Of a stretch of DNA of 64,000 bases, positions 1-12,049 are shown one piece after another; the first letter of the stretch is position 1; every line of letters begins with the position of its first letter. Source of the stretch: Epiperipatus broadwayi (lineage: Eukaryota; Onychophora; Udeonychophora; Euonychophora; Peripatidae); contig JAQFVV010012394.1 of assembly GCA_028023455.1 (NCBI GenBank), positions 24,012,900-24,076,899 on the forward strand. The letters are read 5' to 3'. The translations under genes were made by a program, and so were the position numbers. The notes below the pieces were generated by a model. It had not been told where the DNA came from and ran no database searches. It was given only the letters and a program-made list of their open reading frames with translations.

Positions 1-3000
1 TTCATATTTTTATAAAATGATATAAATCCATGACAAGAAGTGTAATGTTTAAATTGCTTTATTCTAATTTCAAAAGAGAGAGAGAGAGAACTTTCTTAAA
101 ATTTGAAGTTAATTTATTTATTTTTCCCAGACTGGAAGTGATCATAATTAACTTTCTTAAATATTATTTTGTTAATTCATTGAGAAGTGGTAATCTGTGA
201 ATGTTATTTATACACATTTTTATCTCCGCTAACATGAGCAATTGATTTTCCAAAATTCATCATAAGTCAAAGATCTTCATAAAAAAATAAGCAATTACAG
301 TAGGTTCCTATGGGAAAAAAAATAATTTGTTACTTTAAATTCTAAATATATAACAATTTGATTAAAAAAATAAAGCTTAAATTGAAAAAAGGATTAATTA
401 ATGAAAAAACATTTTATTAAGCATATTATAAAAAAAAAAAAAATACTAACCTGTGAGTAAATATATTGTATAAATGCATTTTGGTAGCTATAATTTTTTT
501 TATTGATGATTTGTTTACATAATAAAAGAATATTCCCTGATTCACAATTCATTAAATTAAAGCATGAATAATCACAATACATTTTAAAATGTAAAAAGAA
601 ATAACATAATGCACATTTTATAATCTATTTTTGATGCATTTTATATTCTATTATCAAAGATTTTTATTTTTATAATATCTAATCAATAAAATGCAGAACT
701 TTTTTTGCTATGCTGTTTTTAAACTTAGCAAATTTATTATTTATATAAATGCAATGAAATTAAATAAAAATTTGATAAAGAAATATCATGTGTACAATTG
801 ATTGCTGGAGTTTTAATAGTGTTTATGATTAAATTATTCTTTTTTTTTTTACCTTGAATATCGCAAACAGATTATTGATTTAAAATTGAGCTTATAAATA
901 ACATTATTAACTGATCAATAAAAATTAGTCATATATCACATGACCCCACTTCTTATTTTAAGCGTGTAAAATATAAGCAAAGAGCTCTTTGTTTACATTA
1001 TTAACCCTTTCCATGTTCAAAATCCCTATTGGCAAATTGAGTTAAAATTTCAAACTTTTGATCGGTCAATTATCAAATCAGCAATAAAAATATATTTGTC
1101 TTTTAAAATTATATCGGTTATAGTTTAGTTTCTAAAATTTAAATTAATAATTGATCAGATTATTAAAGTAAATGGAAGTTTTTTAAAAAATAAATTTCTA
1201 TCTATAATTAATGAAAATAATCTATAGTGGTAAAATATAAAAGGTATGTTTGTCATTCAATTATAATTTGCAGCCACATGTCATTGATTTCTTTGCAAAT
1301 ATTTTCTATTAAAATCTGAATCATTCTTCTAAAATAATTAATATTTCACAAATATTTTGTGAAAAAAATATGGGTAAAAAAAGTTTAAAAAATATGTTTT
1401 CATTTCTGAAATTAAAACTAAGAAATAGAACTGTCAAAATCATTGACAGACACTTTTAAGGAGAGAATAAGAAACAATATATCAGCACTTTGAAAAGCAT
1501 GGACTTGCATCATTGTTATTCACTTTAATTGAAATATTGATTTATTATTTGTAAAAAAATTCTAAAGGTGTCAATTCAGTATGATTTTTTTAAATAAAAT
1601 AACCAAATTCAGCAAAACAACATTAAAAATAGCACTGAAATATTGAATTAAATCCACATACAAAATTAATCTATCCTTACTGTTAAACTGTTAACTTATG
1701 TTTAGTAACCTTTGATCATATAAAATTGATTATTAACTGCATAACACATGAAATCATTTTTTGTCTCTTTTTTTTTCTCTCTCTCAAAATAATTTACAAT
1801 TATGATTATCATATTTTTTTCCACAAGCAGAATAATATTTATAAGAATTTTAGTCCATAAAATTAATTGAATGAATATATTTAACTTAATGTATCCTTTT
1901 TAAAATTTATTATTAATATCCTTTGTTGTATTTGATCAAAGTATATTTTTGGTTACACAATCTGAATGAAAATAGCATTTTTTTTTGCTTTTGCAATTGT
2001 TAGTGATGAAAATCTTCTTTGCTTTGACTATGTAATAAATGAAAGCAAAATCAGATAAAATACATTAATCATATTTTAATTCTATAATCAAAACAATATT
2101 GTATAATGAATAAACTCTACTGCATTATATTTTTAGCATCACTGTCACAGTTTTATTTTCGATGGGCATAGTTTTAATGAAGTCATTATCCTTCAATGTC
2201 ATCAATCTTATAAAAATGGTCGGTTGTTTTTGAAAAAAAAGTTTCAGACTTTTTAAAAATCATTGTAGCAAATAACCGACTGTAATTCAAATAGTGGATA
2301 CAAATTGATGATGGTGTGAATCGTCAAATAAACGTTCATTGTCAATTTGGATAAAAAAGATATATGTGCAAATCTGTATACTTTTTCTTTAAAATTCAAT
2401 ATTCTTTACAGGTTTCTCTGATTGGATATTTTGATTGTGCATTTTCAAAATGTGCCTTATCCTTATTCCTATTAGAAAACTGGGTAAAATTATTCATCAG
2501 TAATGATTTAAATAACTAATTATACATGATGAAATTTCAGCATTTTGGCTGAAATAATTAGGCTATATTTATAAAATGAATTCACCATTATATCGTATAG
2601 ACAGCTCTGAAATTATGGTCATTTTGGATAGAAAATTTATTAATCTTTTGCAAGAAAAGTTTGGATAATACAAATTGGGGGAGGGGGTCAAACAATGTTA
2701 AGTTTCTTGACTACACTCAAATTGCCCCTAAAAACATACAGTACATCTAGGACATTGTAGTGCCACAACAAGAGCTTGATTGCTCAACCAGTCATTAGTT
2801 AGAAACTTTTTCTAAACATGATAACATATGTTGCTTTTTACCATAAAAATCTCAATAAATATAATTTAAATAAGTTAGGGGTTTATGAAATATATTAGCT
2901 TTGATAAATTTATTTATAATTATGATAATTTTATTGATGTTTATTTACAATTCTGAGGAAGATTGTTGTGCAGTCGAAACTGTCAGTTGTATTGGAGTAT

Positions 3001-3137
3001 TTTATAAAGATATTGCATTGTAGTGGATGTTTGAAAGATTGCTAAATATCATTGCTATTTATATTACAAAGTTTTTAATTATGATTTTGATAAGTATTAA
3101 TTTTCTTAATTGTTTATTTATAATTTTTTTTTTTTAG
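1..3137 (+). other. Presumed last intron of cactin, AT-rich, no exon found
   Basis: This stretch precedes the cactin terminal exon and should be its last intron, continuing beyond the window. It is AT-rich and low in complexity, and I found none of the upstream cactin coding sequence in it. Around 2951-2985 it holds a GAGGAAGATTGTTG...CAGTCGAAAC motif. This resembles the 3' region of the Penelope-like element near 36050 and may be an old remnant. A polypyrimidine tract ending in AG lies directly before the exon. Confidence 0.55.
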
Positions 3138-3263
3138 GATATTGCATTTAAGATTGTCAATAGAGAGTGGGAATACAGTTACAAGAGAGGATTTCGCTGC
3201 CAGTTTTATAATAATATTTTCCAGTTATGGTTTCATTTCAAGCGGTACAGATATCGAAGATAA
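3138..3263 (+). CDS. CACTIN: Cactin, C-terminal (last) coding exon
   Basis: The exon follows a strong acceptor (a run of T then AG at 3136-3137) and encodes 41 residues before a TAA stop. It starts DIAFKIVNREWEYSYKRG and ends in FQLWFHFKRYRYRR. From memory of the family, this matches the extreme C terminus of cactin, where the aromatic and arginine-rich tail is almost invariant in animals. Cactin is a nuclear, spliceosome-associated protein needed for accurate pre-mRNA splicing, first named for binding the Drosophila IkappaB protein Cactus. The exon begins at a codon boundary and lacks frameshifts, so it looks functional rather than a retrocopy. Upstream exons must lie before this window. The identification rests on the tail motif only; a protein search would settle it. 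Confidence 0.88.
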   Translation, partial: DIAFKIVNREWEYSYKRGFRCQFYNNIFQLWFHFKRYRYRR

Positions 3264-3749
3264 ATATAATACAATGTAAATAGATAATGGGCCCCAAAGA
3301 TACTTATGGACATTATGAACTTCTGGATTTTTGGTCCATTTTCAAAAATAATAACATTTGTAATTGTATTTGATCACTATTTCAGTTTAATGTAAATTAT
3401 AAGGTTATGGGGAGACTTTATATAGAATGAAATTATACAAAGTAGGTAAAACCATTTCATTGTTGTATTAGGATGAAAAATCAGACTAGCACCTTTAATA
3501 TATAAAACACTGCTATGATATTATAAAGCTTTACTTATAATTACAATCTATTATAATAATATATTTACTCTGTCTTGTTAACAATTGTTCACAATTGTCA
3601 ATATAACATAGAATGACTACATGTTCCGATTTTTCAGAATGTATTCCTATTTTTGATTTGATACCCCAAAATATTCTGTTGGGATTATATGACCCAATTT
3701 TCAAATACTCATAAATCTTAATTATCATATGCAGTTAATTCACAATAAA
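3264..3749 (+). other. Probable cactin 3' UTR and downstream flank
   Basis: Unique-looking AT-rich sequence following the cactin stop codon. No clear AATAAA lies close to the stop; the first clean one is near 3744, right at the start of the adjacent repeat array. The transcript end is therefore uncertain. Confidence 0.4.
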
Positions 3750-5472
3750 TAGGGTATATGAGCCCAGACTTTCACACGACCCACCACTCTCTACACTATC
3801 TCATAACACTGATACACTTGAACACATACATGTTGAAAAGATAAATAATCACCAATATACATATTTCATGCTAAACCAGCAATCATCAGTTGGTCCAGAT
3901 TACCATCTCTACATATATATGCTATAAGTGCTCAGATATGTATATTAAAATAGCCAAATCTTATACTTTAATGGACAGGCTTCAATCTACTCCACACTCC
4001 AACTCTTCAACAGTCCATCCAATTGAAAATCTTATGATGGAACGCTCAAAGGCCACCCTCAGGCCGAGATTCTTGTCATACATGTTGACCTAAGGTCAAT
4101 CTGACCCCTCATCAACAGGACATAATCCATTTAATCCATATACAAGGGATGGGCAAACATCTTTATTATGAAATAACTGAAAGACACAGGCTTATAATAT
4201 ACCTGTGTTTACATATGTAATATATAGGGTATATGAGCACAGACTTTCACATGACTCACCACTCTCTACACTATCTCATAACACTGATACACTTGAACAC
4301 ATACATGTTGAAAAGATAAATAATCACCAATATACGTATTTCATGCTAAACCAGCAATCATCAGTTGGTCCAGATTACCATCTCTACATATATATGCTAT
4401 AAGTGCTCAGATATATATTAAGATAGCCAAACCTTATACTTTAATGGACAGGCTTCAATCTACTCCAACTCTTCAACCATCCATCCAATTGAAAATCTTA
4501 TGATGGAACGCTCAAAGGCCACCCTCAGGCCGAGATTCTTGTCATACCCATGTTGACCCAAGGTCAATCTGACCCCTCATGTACAGGACATAATCCATAT
4601 ACAAGAATAACATGGGTATGACAAGAATTTCGGCCTGAGGGTGGCCTTTGAGCGTTCCATCATAAGATTTTCAATTGGATGGACGGTTGAAGAGTTGGAG
4701 TGTGGAGTAGATTGAAGCCTGTCCATTAAAGTATAAGATTTGGCTATCTTAATATATATCTGAGCACTTATAGCATATATATGTAGAGATGCTAATCTGG
4801 ACCAACTGATGATTGCTGGTTTGGCATGAAATACGTATATTGGTGATTATTTATTTTTTCAACATGTATGTGTTCAAGTGTATCAATGTTATCAGATAGT
4901 GTAGAGAGTGATGGGTCGTGTGAAAGTCTGTGCTCATATACCCTATATATTACATATGTAAACACAGGTATATTATAAGCCTGTGTCTTTCAGTTATTTC
5001 ATAATAGAGATTTCCGCCCATCCCTTGTATATGGATTATGTCCTGTACATGAGGGGTCAGATTGACCTTAGGTCAACATGGGTATGACAAGAATCTCGGC
5101 CTGAGGGTGGCCTTTGAGCGTTCTATCATAAGATTTTCAATTGCATGGACGGTTGAAGAGTTGGAGTGTGGAGTAGATTGAAGCCTGTCCATTAAAGTAT
5201 AAGGTTTGGCTATCTTAATATATATCTGAGCACTTATAGCATATATATGTAGAGTTTGTAATCTGGACCAACTGATGATTGCTGGTTTAGCATGAAATAC
5301 GTGTATTGGTGATTATTTATCTTTTCAACATGTATGTGTTCAAGTGTATCAGTGTTATGAGATAGTGTAGAGAGTGGTGGGTCGTGTGAAAGTCTGTGCT
5401 CATATACCCTATATATTACATATGTAAACAGGTATATTATAAGCCTGTGTCTTTCAGTTATTTCACAATAAA
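3750..5472. repeat. Palindromic array of a ~475-bp repeat unit (two direct copies, then inverted copies)
   Basis: A unit beginning AGGGTATATGAGC occurs at 3751 and again at 4226, so the period is about 475 bp. The second copy turns around near 4605, and the same sequence then runs in reverse complement to about 5472, again as two copies. The whole block is a large imperfect inverted repeat with almost no spacer. Copies differ by a few percent, with small deletions. The right arm extends about 50 bp further than the left. Short open frames inside are simply the repeat read in different frames. It may be a satellite-like or Helitron-like mobile repeat; I cannot assign it. Confidence 0.85.
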
Positions 5473-5927
5473 GTGATATTTCTGTTTCCACATTTAAGGT
5501 GTTACGATTGATTCATATTATGTGGCAATTAAATACATTTATGTTCAGGAGAAATCTGTCAAGTGTTTCAAATATAATCTTGTAAATGTTGGAAAATAAA
5601 TATAACAAATACATATATATATATATTCATTGTTATAACAAGATATTTAGTTTTATGTATCAGGTTGTCCTAAACAATATACATAATGAAAAAAATGTTA
5701 TCCCGCTATTATAAGTACAATCTTCATCATATCAATGCATTATTTTAAAAATATTAAAATATAATTTATGATATTTCTTTTAAAGACTAGATCAAAATAA
5801 AAAATATTTTTTATTATGTTTATGTTACTACTTTCTGGCCATAAACATGTGCATTTAATTAGAAAGGTGATAATACTTTTTTAAAAAAAAAAATTTTTTT
5901 ATTTACACAAAAAAGCATACATATTAA

Positions 5928-6451
5928 GGTTATCACCTTAAGACTATGCGCCTGAATTTTGATAGTAGGGATATCTACAAATCTTTAGCATAAGATTAAT
6001 ATATATATATTACTTACGTAATGAGTATGCGTTTAATAAATTAATAATAATTACAACTTTAAATTATCTTAAAAGATTTCTAACTGCAAGATCTTAACAC
6101 TAATTCGTAAATCGAAAGATTTCGCAAACTTTAATGTGGAATAGAAACTATGGACTTAATCAGTGAAGTATTTAATAACTTCACGCTCTCAAATCAAAAT
6201 GCTTTGTCTTGCGTTGTTAGCCGAGAGGTATCGCAGCCACCATGCAAGCAAGTAGTTGGTTGCAGACGGCAGTGAAGCTATGACAAATGGACGCTCTCAA
6301 ATCAAAATGCTTTAGATTCGCCTATATATTTAAAAAGTAGGTTGAAGATAAGAGTGGCCGCGCTTGTTTTTTAAAGTCGTTAATCTTGTGTTAAAGATTT
6401 GTAGAGGTCCCTACTATCAAAGTTCAGACGCATAGTTTTAAGATGATAACC
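5928..6451. mobile_element. TTAA-flanked non-autonomous inverted-repeat element (Kolobok- or piggyBac-like MITE)
   Basis: Arms at about 5924-5999 and 6381-6455 are reverse complements over about 75 bp with roughly eight mismatches. The ends read GGTTATCA...TGATAACC and are flanked on both sides by TTAA (5924-5927 and 6452-6455), the target site used by piggyBac and Kolobok transposons. There is no transposase. A roughly 60-bp AT-rich segment inside the left arm is repeated just outside the right arm. The element carries a tRNA-like insert at 6206-6290. A second, truncated copy lies at about 44245-44350. Confidence 0.72.
6206..6290 (+). mobile_element. 85-bp tRNA-like retro-insert with 23-bp target-site duplication
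   Basis: The insert starts GTCTTGCGTT, contains a tRNA A-box-like stretch (TTAGCCGAGAGGTATCGCA), and ends GCTATGACAAATGG. It is flanked by a perfect 23-bp direct repeat at 6183-6205 and 6291-6313 (starts ACGCTCTC, ends TGCTTT). That is the signature of target-primed retrotransposition. The start and tail match the insert at 53022-53118. It looks like a very short SINE or tRNA retropseudogene. Confidence 0.75.
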
Positions 6452-6455
6452 TTAA

Positions 6456-8069
6456 TATATATATTACTTACGTAATGAGTATGTGTTTAATAAATTAATA
6501 ATAATTACAAAAAAACGTATTTTTTCTGTGAATTCTGATAAAATCATTTTATAATGTCTATAAATTTTGAAAATTTATAACTTGTAAATATCATTGTATT
6601 TATTTTTGTACATATAATTAATATGTTTCTGAGAACATTTATTGTATTTTATATATATAATTGTAGTCTTTGAATAAATATGAAGAATTATTAAAATTGT
6701 ACATTATTTTAAAGTCTATTACTATCTTTATGTCAATCATTTTAATTTTTAAAAAATGCAATTTTTTAACATTTAATTTTTGTAATTCAATTGTTACTAA
6801 TTTTTTTCTTTTCTGAGCCAACGTAAAGTGAAAATACACAGTAAAGGTAATTTTTAAAAAATAATATTTAGCTTTATTACTGCCTAGTATGCTTTCACTA
6901 TATTTTTACTATATCATATTCATGGCATATAGTGGTGTGATTAAATGGTCCTTGTATCAATGTTTAATTAACTATTCATGTATTCAATTTCAATTTAAAA
7001 TTTAAATTTGAATATTCGAATAGCTCATTTCTTTGAAATGGGTACACTTGTTTCTTTTTTATTAATAGAAAAACGGTCATCAGCTATTGCACCTGCTTCT
7101 TTAATCTTCAGCTTTCTATTCTCTCTCTCTGTACGCACTATCTCTGGTTTGTTAGCTTGAATCTATGGCCAGTTTTTTGCTCATGATCTATAAATATTGA
7201 AGGGTGGTCTTTGTTTCTACGAGCTCTAATAAAAATATTAATAATTGGAATAGTAAATTTTTTTGATGATTTTATACTTTTATGTGAATTTAAAACAATT
7301 ACCATTCATTTTATATATGTTGATCTAAATATTTTCACAGATAAAAGATGTATATGTTTTTTTTTATATATTTTCCATGTGCAAGGGTTAAAAGTGCTGC
7401 TTGGTTTGGTACATTGCTAGAGTGGCAGAGTTTGGAATCCAAGGTCCATGGATGGTGGCCTAGCTCTGTCAATAAATATAGTCTTAATACTCAAGTAATT
7501 TAATGTTATCACTAATATATTATGAAGATAAACAATTTAAATGCCTTTTTTTTTAAAACCAAATATACATCAGTATTATGACTTTTCCGAAGAAATTTGA
7601 AACATTTTGACAAAAACAATTATGAAGAGTTTCCTGATTAAAAAATCCAATCGTTTATTTGACAATAAATTGTATTTAAAACAAAATAAGACAAATTAAA
7701 ATAATTTGGATAAAATGTAAATTGATTTATAATTTTCAAAATATTATTAATCTCCATTTTTATAAATATGGATAACCATTGAAGATTTTACTGATGGTAA
7801 AAAGAAAAATTGAAATTGAAAACAAGCAAGAAATCAATCCACCAGTAAGATATATATATATATAAACAATTGATACGATAAATTTTTATTGGTATTACAT
7901 TTTGAAAATTTAGAAATACAATGAAATATTTTGAAGAAGTAAAATAAATATTATGAATTGCAGTTTAGGCAGGGGTCGAGAACTAAAATATCTTGGATCA
8001 AAGCTCAGTGTATTACTTAAGTGTAGAAATGCATCACAAAATCTAAAAGATTAATCTATTTGATTTTAT
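6456..8069. other. AT-rich intergenic or intronic sequence, nothing recognised
   Basis: Low-complexity AT-rich sequence. The open frames at 6639-6839 and 7211-7420 have no recognisable domain and AT-driven composition. I see no supported gene. Confidence 0.5.
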
Positions 8070-8530
8070 GTAATATTCAATTTTATTTAATAATGCAGAG
8101 GTCATATGCAATTTAAACAGCAGAGATTTATAACCTAAGCACATGCACTGTAGTTTTATTATAATAGCTTAACAATGTCTTGTTGAATATTGAGGATACT
8201 CTCAAACCAAGCGCAAGATAGACTTTTGAAAAGATAAAAGCAGCCATCTTATCTTTTGAACCCAAATTCAGTTATATAGGTCAGTCTAAATCATCTTAGT
8301 TTGAGATCATGAAAATGTTTCTTTATTCACTTTACATCCATTAATTTCTTTCTATATATTAACATTCACAAAATTTTTTAATTTACTATGTGTTAATATT
8401 ACGAGAAATTATGTAATATTCAATTTTATTTACTAGCCCAGGGATCATATATAATTTAAACAGCAGGGATTTATACTCTAAGCACGTATGCTATAGTGTT
8501 ATTATAATAGCTCAGCAATGTTGTTTGATG
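8070..8530. repeat. Diverged local duplication (~115 bp, two copies)
   Basis: A segment beginning ATGTAATATTCAATTTTATTTA at about 8070 recurs at about 8411. Both copies continue through a matching AATTTAAACAGCAG core and a TTATTATAATAGCT motif. The copies are about 340 bp apart and differ at many positions, so this is an old local duplication. Confidence 0.75.
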
Positions 8531-8846
8531 TTTATCATTTATTTTTACAAATTATTGAATTTAAAATAAAATACTGTAGCATGAAGATAAAACATTAAAT
8601 GAAAGCATTTTCTTCCATGGTACAAAAGAAATATAAATAACATGTATTTAACACAGACATCTGCTATGTCAGTTTATAATTATAAAAACAAATCACTAAA
8701 TTCTTAGCATAAATTACATAAGTCAAGAGCTGCTCTCCACTCTAGCTCCATTTAGTATAAGCGTGAATAATCAATGATCACCTGATGCACATTAAATATT
8801 TATTCTGATCATTTAAATGAGTTAAAAGTGTTTACTGGATGCATAC

Positions 8847-8930
8847 CTGCATCTTTTCCAATTTTCAAATCTTGAGCCTTATTGTTAAAGGCAAAAGCCA
8901 GAAACCAGTTTGAAGACAGTGATTTAGGTA
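8847..8930 (-). CDS. Candidate internal exon, unidentified protein
   Basis: On the minus strand a pyrimidine-rich acceptor (CCCCTGGTCTTAG) is followed by 84 bp that are open in one frame. The segment ends at a good donor, GATGCAG|GTATGC. It reads 27 full codons, PKSLSSNWFLAF then AFNNKAQDLKIGKDA, with two bases before and one after, so its length is a multiple of three. I do not recognise the protein. The composition is less AT-biased than the flanks. It may belong to the same minus-strand gene as the other candidate exons, but phase continuity cannot be shown. Confidence 0.33.
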
Positions 8931-11900
8931 CTAAGACCAGGGGTTGCATATGGATCTGCTGATCAAGAATTTGTCAAGTTTATGCTAAATGGTGCTAGAG
9001 TAGAACGCTACTTTTGTCTTATCAAAATGTGCACAAGAAAAAAAAGTGTTTCATTGTGTTGTGGTTAGTGCATTAGTTTGCCATATCTATGATCTAAAAG
9101 GAAAATTCGTATTAGAGTTGAGATTTTTTATCAAGTATTTACCCATAATCAATGCCAGAAGATGGTGTGAATAAGGTCTGCAATCTGCTGAACAAGGTAA
9201 ACATTTTTGCTTTAATATAACTTATCAACTATTGTCTTCATTGCTATTGCCCAATAAAAATATTATTAACAATATTTTAAATAGAATAAAAGATGAAAAC
9301 AAAGTAAGGTAGAAGAAAAACAAAAATAAGAGTAGATTCTTAAAAATGGCTTTATTACTCTGTAGTTTATAATAAGTTTGAGCACTAGAAGTATTGGAAC
9401 AAATTAATCCAAGATTCCTGTGCACCCATACCTGTTACCACTGCACTAAATCATGCAGGGCAAAGTTGATTCTCTTCATGGAAAAATTTTAGAGTGAAAA
9501 AAAGGAAATCAAAGATTTTGGTATAAGAGATATAGTCAATTGATGAAAGAAGTTATATCTGCATATGACAATCCAAAGTTTTTTAAATTCATATTCACTA
9601 GTTACGAATTTAACCATCTAATTATGTAATACATAGATAATCAGCTATTCTTAGCTAGTCCCAAATTTGATTGGTGATCAGATTGGGGGAGGAGTCATTA
9701 TGTATGCATTGGTAATAAATTTAAATACAAAAAATTACAGATAATATAAACTATATTATAATCATACTATATTACAGTCCACAGATATAGGTTTTCTATC
9801 ATGCTTGTCTTTGTACATGAAGGAACTGTATCATGAGATATAATACTCATTTCAGTAGTACAATGGTTGGAATTGTTAGAAATGAAAAAATACATTATGG
9901 TTACGGTCAAAAATGCAATATCAAAAATAAATAGATTTTTTAAATATAAACTGATTGGGAGATAAGCATTTATTCAAGATAGAAGTTTTATTTGAAAGTT
10001 ACTTTTGAATGTTTTCCACATCAATTAATTACAAGTGAGATAAATAACGCAAAAGAGCATGCTCAGAATCATTTAGATGATCCCATTCTGAATGCAGTTA
10101 TAGAGAAATGAATCTGAACTGAATATCTCAAGATTGATTCTCGGATAGATGAGTAACAATTTTTTTTTTTTTAAGAAATTTCACTTTGGTCAATTGAAAT
10201 GTAATTCAAAGTTCAATTAGAGCTATTCAAAGATCACATGAATTATGCAATTAATCACAATTTTTCTATACATTATTTAATGGTCGATGGAATCTCTCAA
10301 ACCTAATCTGCCATACCAGAGTGCCACTAGGCTATTTGAATCTAGAATATTTATAAAGCAGGCAGATGTAAACGGAAGAGGTTACTCTTTTATCGAACTG
10401 AAAGCCCCAGTCACTAGCTCAGGGAGAAGCTGAGCTTAAAATATCACATTTTATATTTAAAATTTCTAGTTCTTAATTAAAATATTATTAATAAAATATA
10501 TCTTACTGCCAAAAATTTAATTAAACAAACATTTTATTATGACACACACACCCAGTAAAAGGAAAAATTCTGAAAATTAAATTAACTAGTGAATATATAT
10601 GATTTAAATCATATGCACAGATGGGTACATTTAAGATTTAATACAATTTTACTAAGCATAAATATGCTACATAGATTATGCATATAACCAACCCAGTCTT
10701 ATTTAACCTTAAGCTAAAATTTCTCATTTAAACCAACGCTAACTTACTGATGTGACCAATGCAAAATGAGATTGTTAGCATAACACAATCATGCAGACAG
10801 GAATTTACATCTGTCACAGGATATCATTAAAAAATAACGAATCTTAGTGGGAAGGAATGAGCATCTTCCCCGTGATCATTAATAAATTTCACCAATAGAC
10901 AGGATTGATTCATTGCTCAATTGGTAATACAAAAACTAAATAATTTAAAATATATTTCCGAGATACTCTGTAAATGGGGATAGTGGTCTTTGGTTTCTTA
11001 CTGTCCCAACCAGGGCATAAGAAATTCAATGGTGTAGGAAAGACGTCTATGACCATTGACAAAATGATGGCTACACTTTTCGGCCATATGTTCAGATGGG
11101 TATTATGCCCTGTATGCTAATGCACCACAAGGGAAAGAGTATTTTAGTCATATGAAAGATTTCTTTTAAAAAATTAAGTGACATTTAAAAATTATTACTT
11201 GGAAAAGTTTGTAAAATATAATTTAAGTTCATTTAAAACAAAAGTTCATACTTTCCAATGCTATAGATTTATTAAAGTCCATCTTTGCGGTCCTTAATAC
11301 GTCACACAACTATGTTCACAATTCCTTCCATCCCATATTGATATTGTCCTAGGTGGAGACGAATCCGTTGCTGGCCAGTTTTTGGGAACCATAATTCTGG
11401 AGGCCACCTCAGCTGGTGCAAATATGGGAAACATAATTTATTGCATGACCCCCGCAATACACTTATAAATATATTTAAATATCACACAATCAGCAAGAGC
11501 AATCTCGACTAAAAAGTTTTTTTTTTTATATCATTTTGAATTCTTATCATCAAATTCCAGGATCGATCTTGCCTGGCTTGGTGATGATGACTTTTCTGTG
11601 TGGACTGTGTGTTTATTTCCATTGTTATTGGCTATCTTGTTTTAGAGCGGGAACTCATAATTTTATCACTAGTATTTTTTAAAATTGATCTCTTATCTGA
11701 CTTTATGCCAAGGGGCTGTTTGCTATTATATCATTGAAAATCATTTCCATTCTAAGATTAAAAATAACTAATTAACAGCTTTTTAAAAAATTCTTTTATA
11801 TTAAAACAATCTTGTTTTAGATTTTTAACTTTAAATAATTATATAATTAGTTTGCCATCTGTGCATTATATATATTAATTTAATTTTTTTTCTTTCTCTT

Positions 11901-12049
11901 TTATATATATATATTTCTATCTGAGGGTGATTTTATTTAGATTTTTTTCACTTTTATTCGAAAGTGATGTAACAGCATATATGTTTACCATTATAATTAC
12001 TACAATAACACTGACTAGCCCTTATGAATGTGTGTTGACACTACCAACA
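8931..12049. other. AT-rich stretch, no supported gene
   Basis: Mostly simple AT-rich DNA. Two patches of higher complexity (about 10280-10450 and 10970-11460) look like old dispersed repeats but match nothing I recognise. The frame at 9225-9425 is hydrophobic and AT-driven and has no support. Confidence 0.45.

Noticed and set aside
394-582. Minus-strand frame ending at a CTCACAG|GTTAGT donor
   Set aside because: No acceptor with a pyrimidine tract was found and the peptide is AT-driven.
2412-2482. Possible plus-strand exon in the cactin intron (TTCTTTACAG ... AACTGG|GTAAAA)
   Set aside because: The peptide VSLIGYFDCAFSKCALSLFL does not correspond to cactin, and no neighbouring exon was found; probably chance splice signals.
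4205-5491. Frames of 65 and 85 codons sharing the same C-terminal peptide
   Set aside because: They are the same repeat unit of the palindromic array read on opposite strands; no start context, domain or conservation evidence supports a protein.
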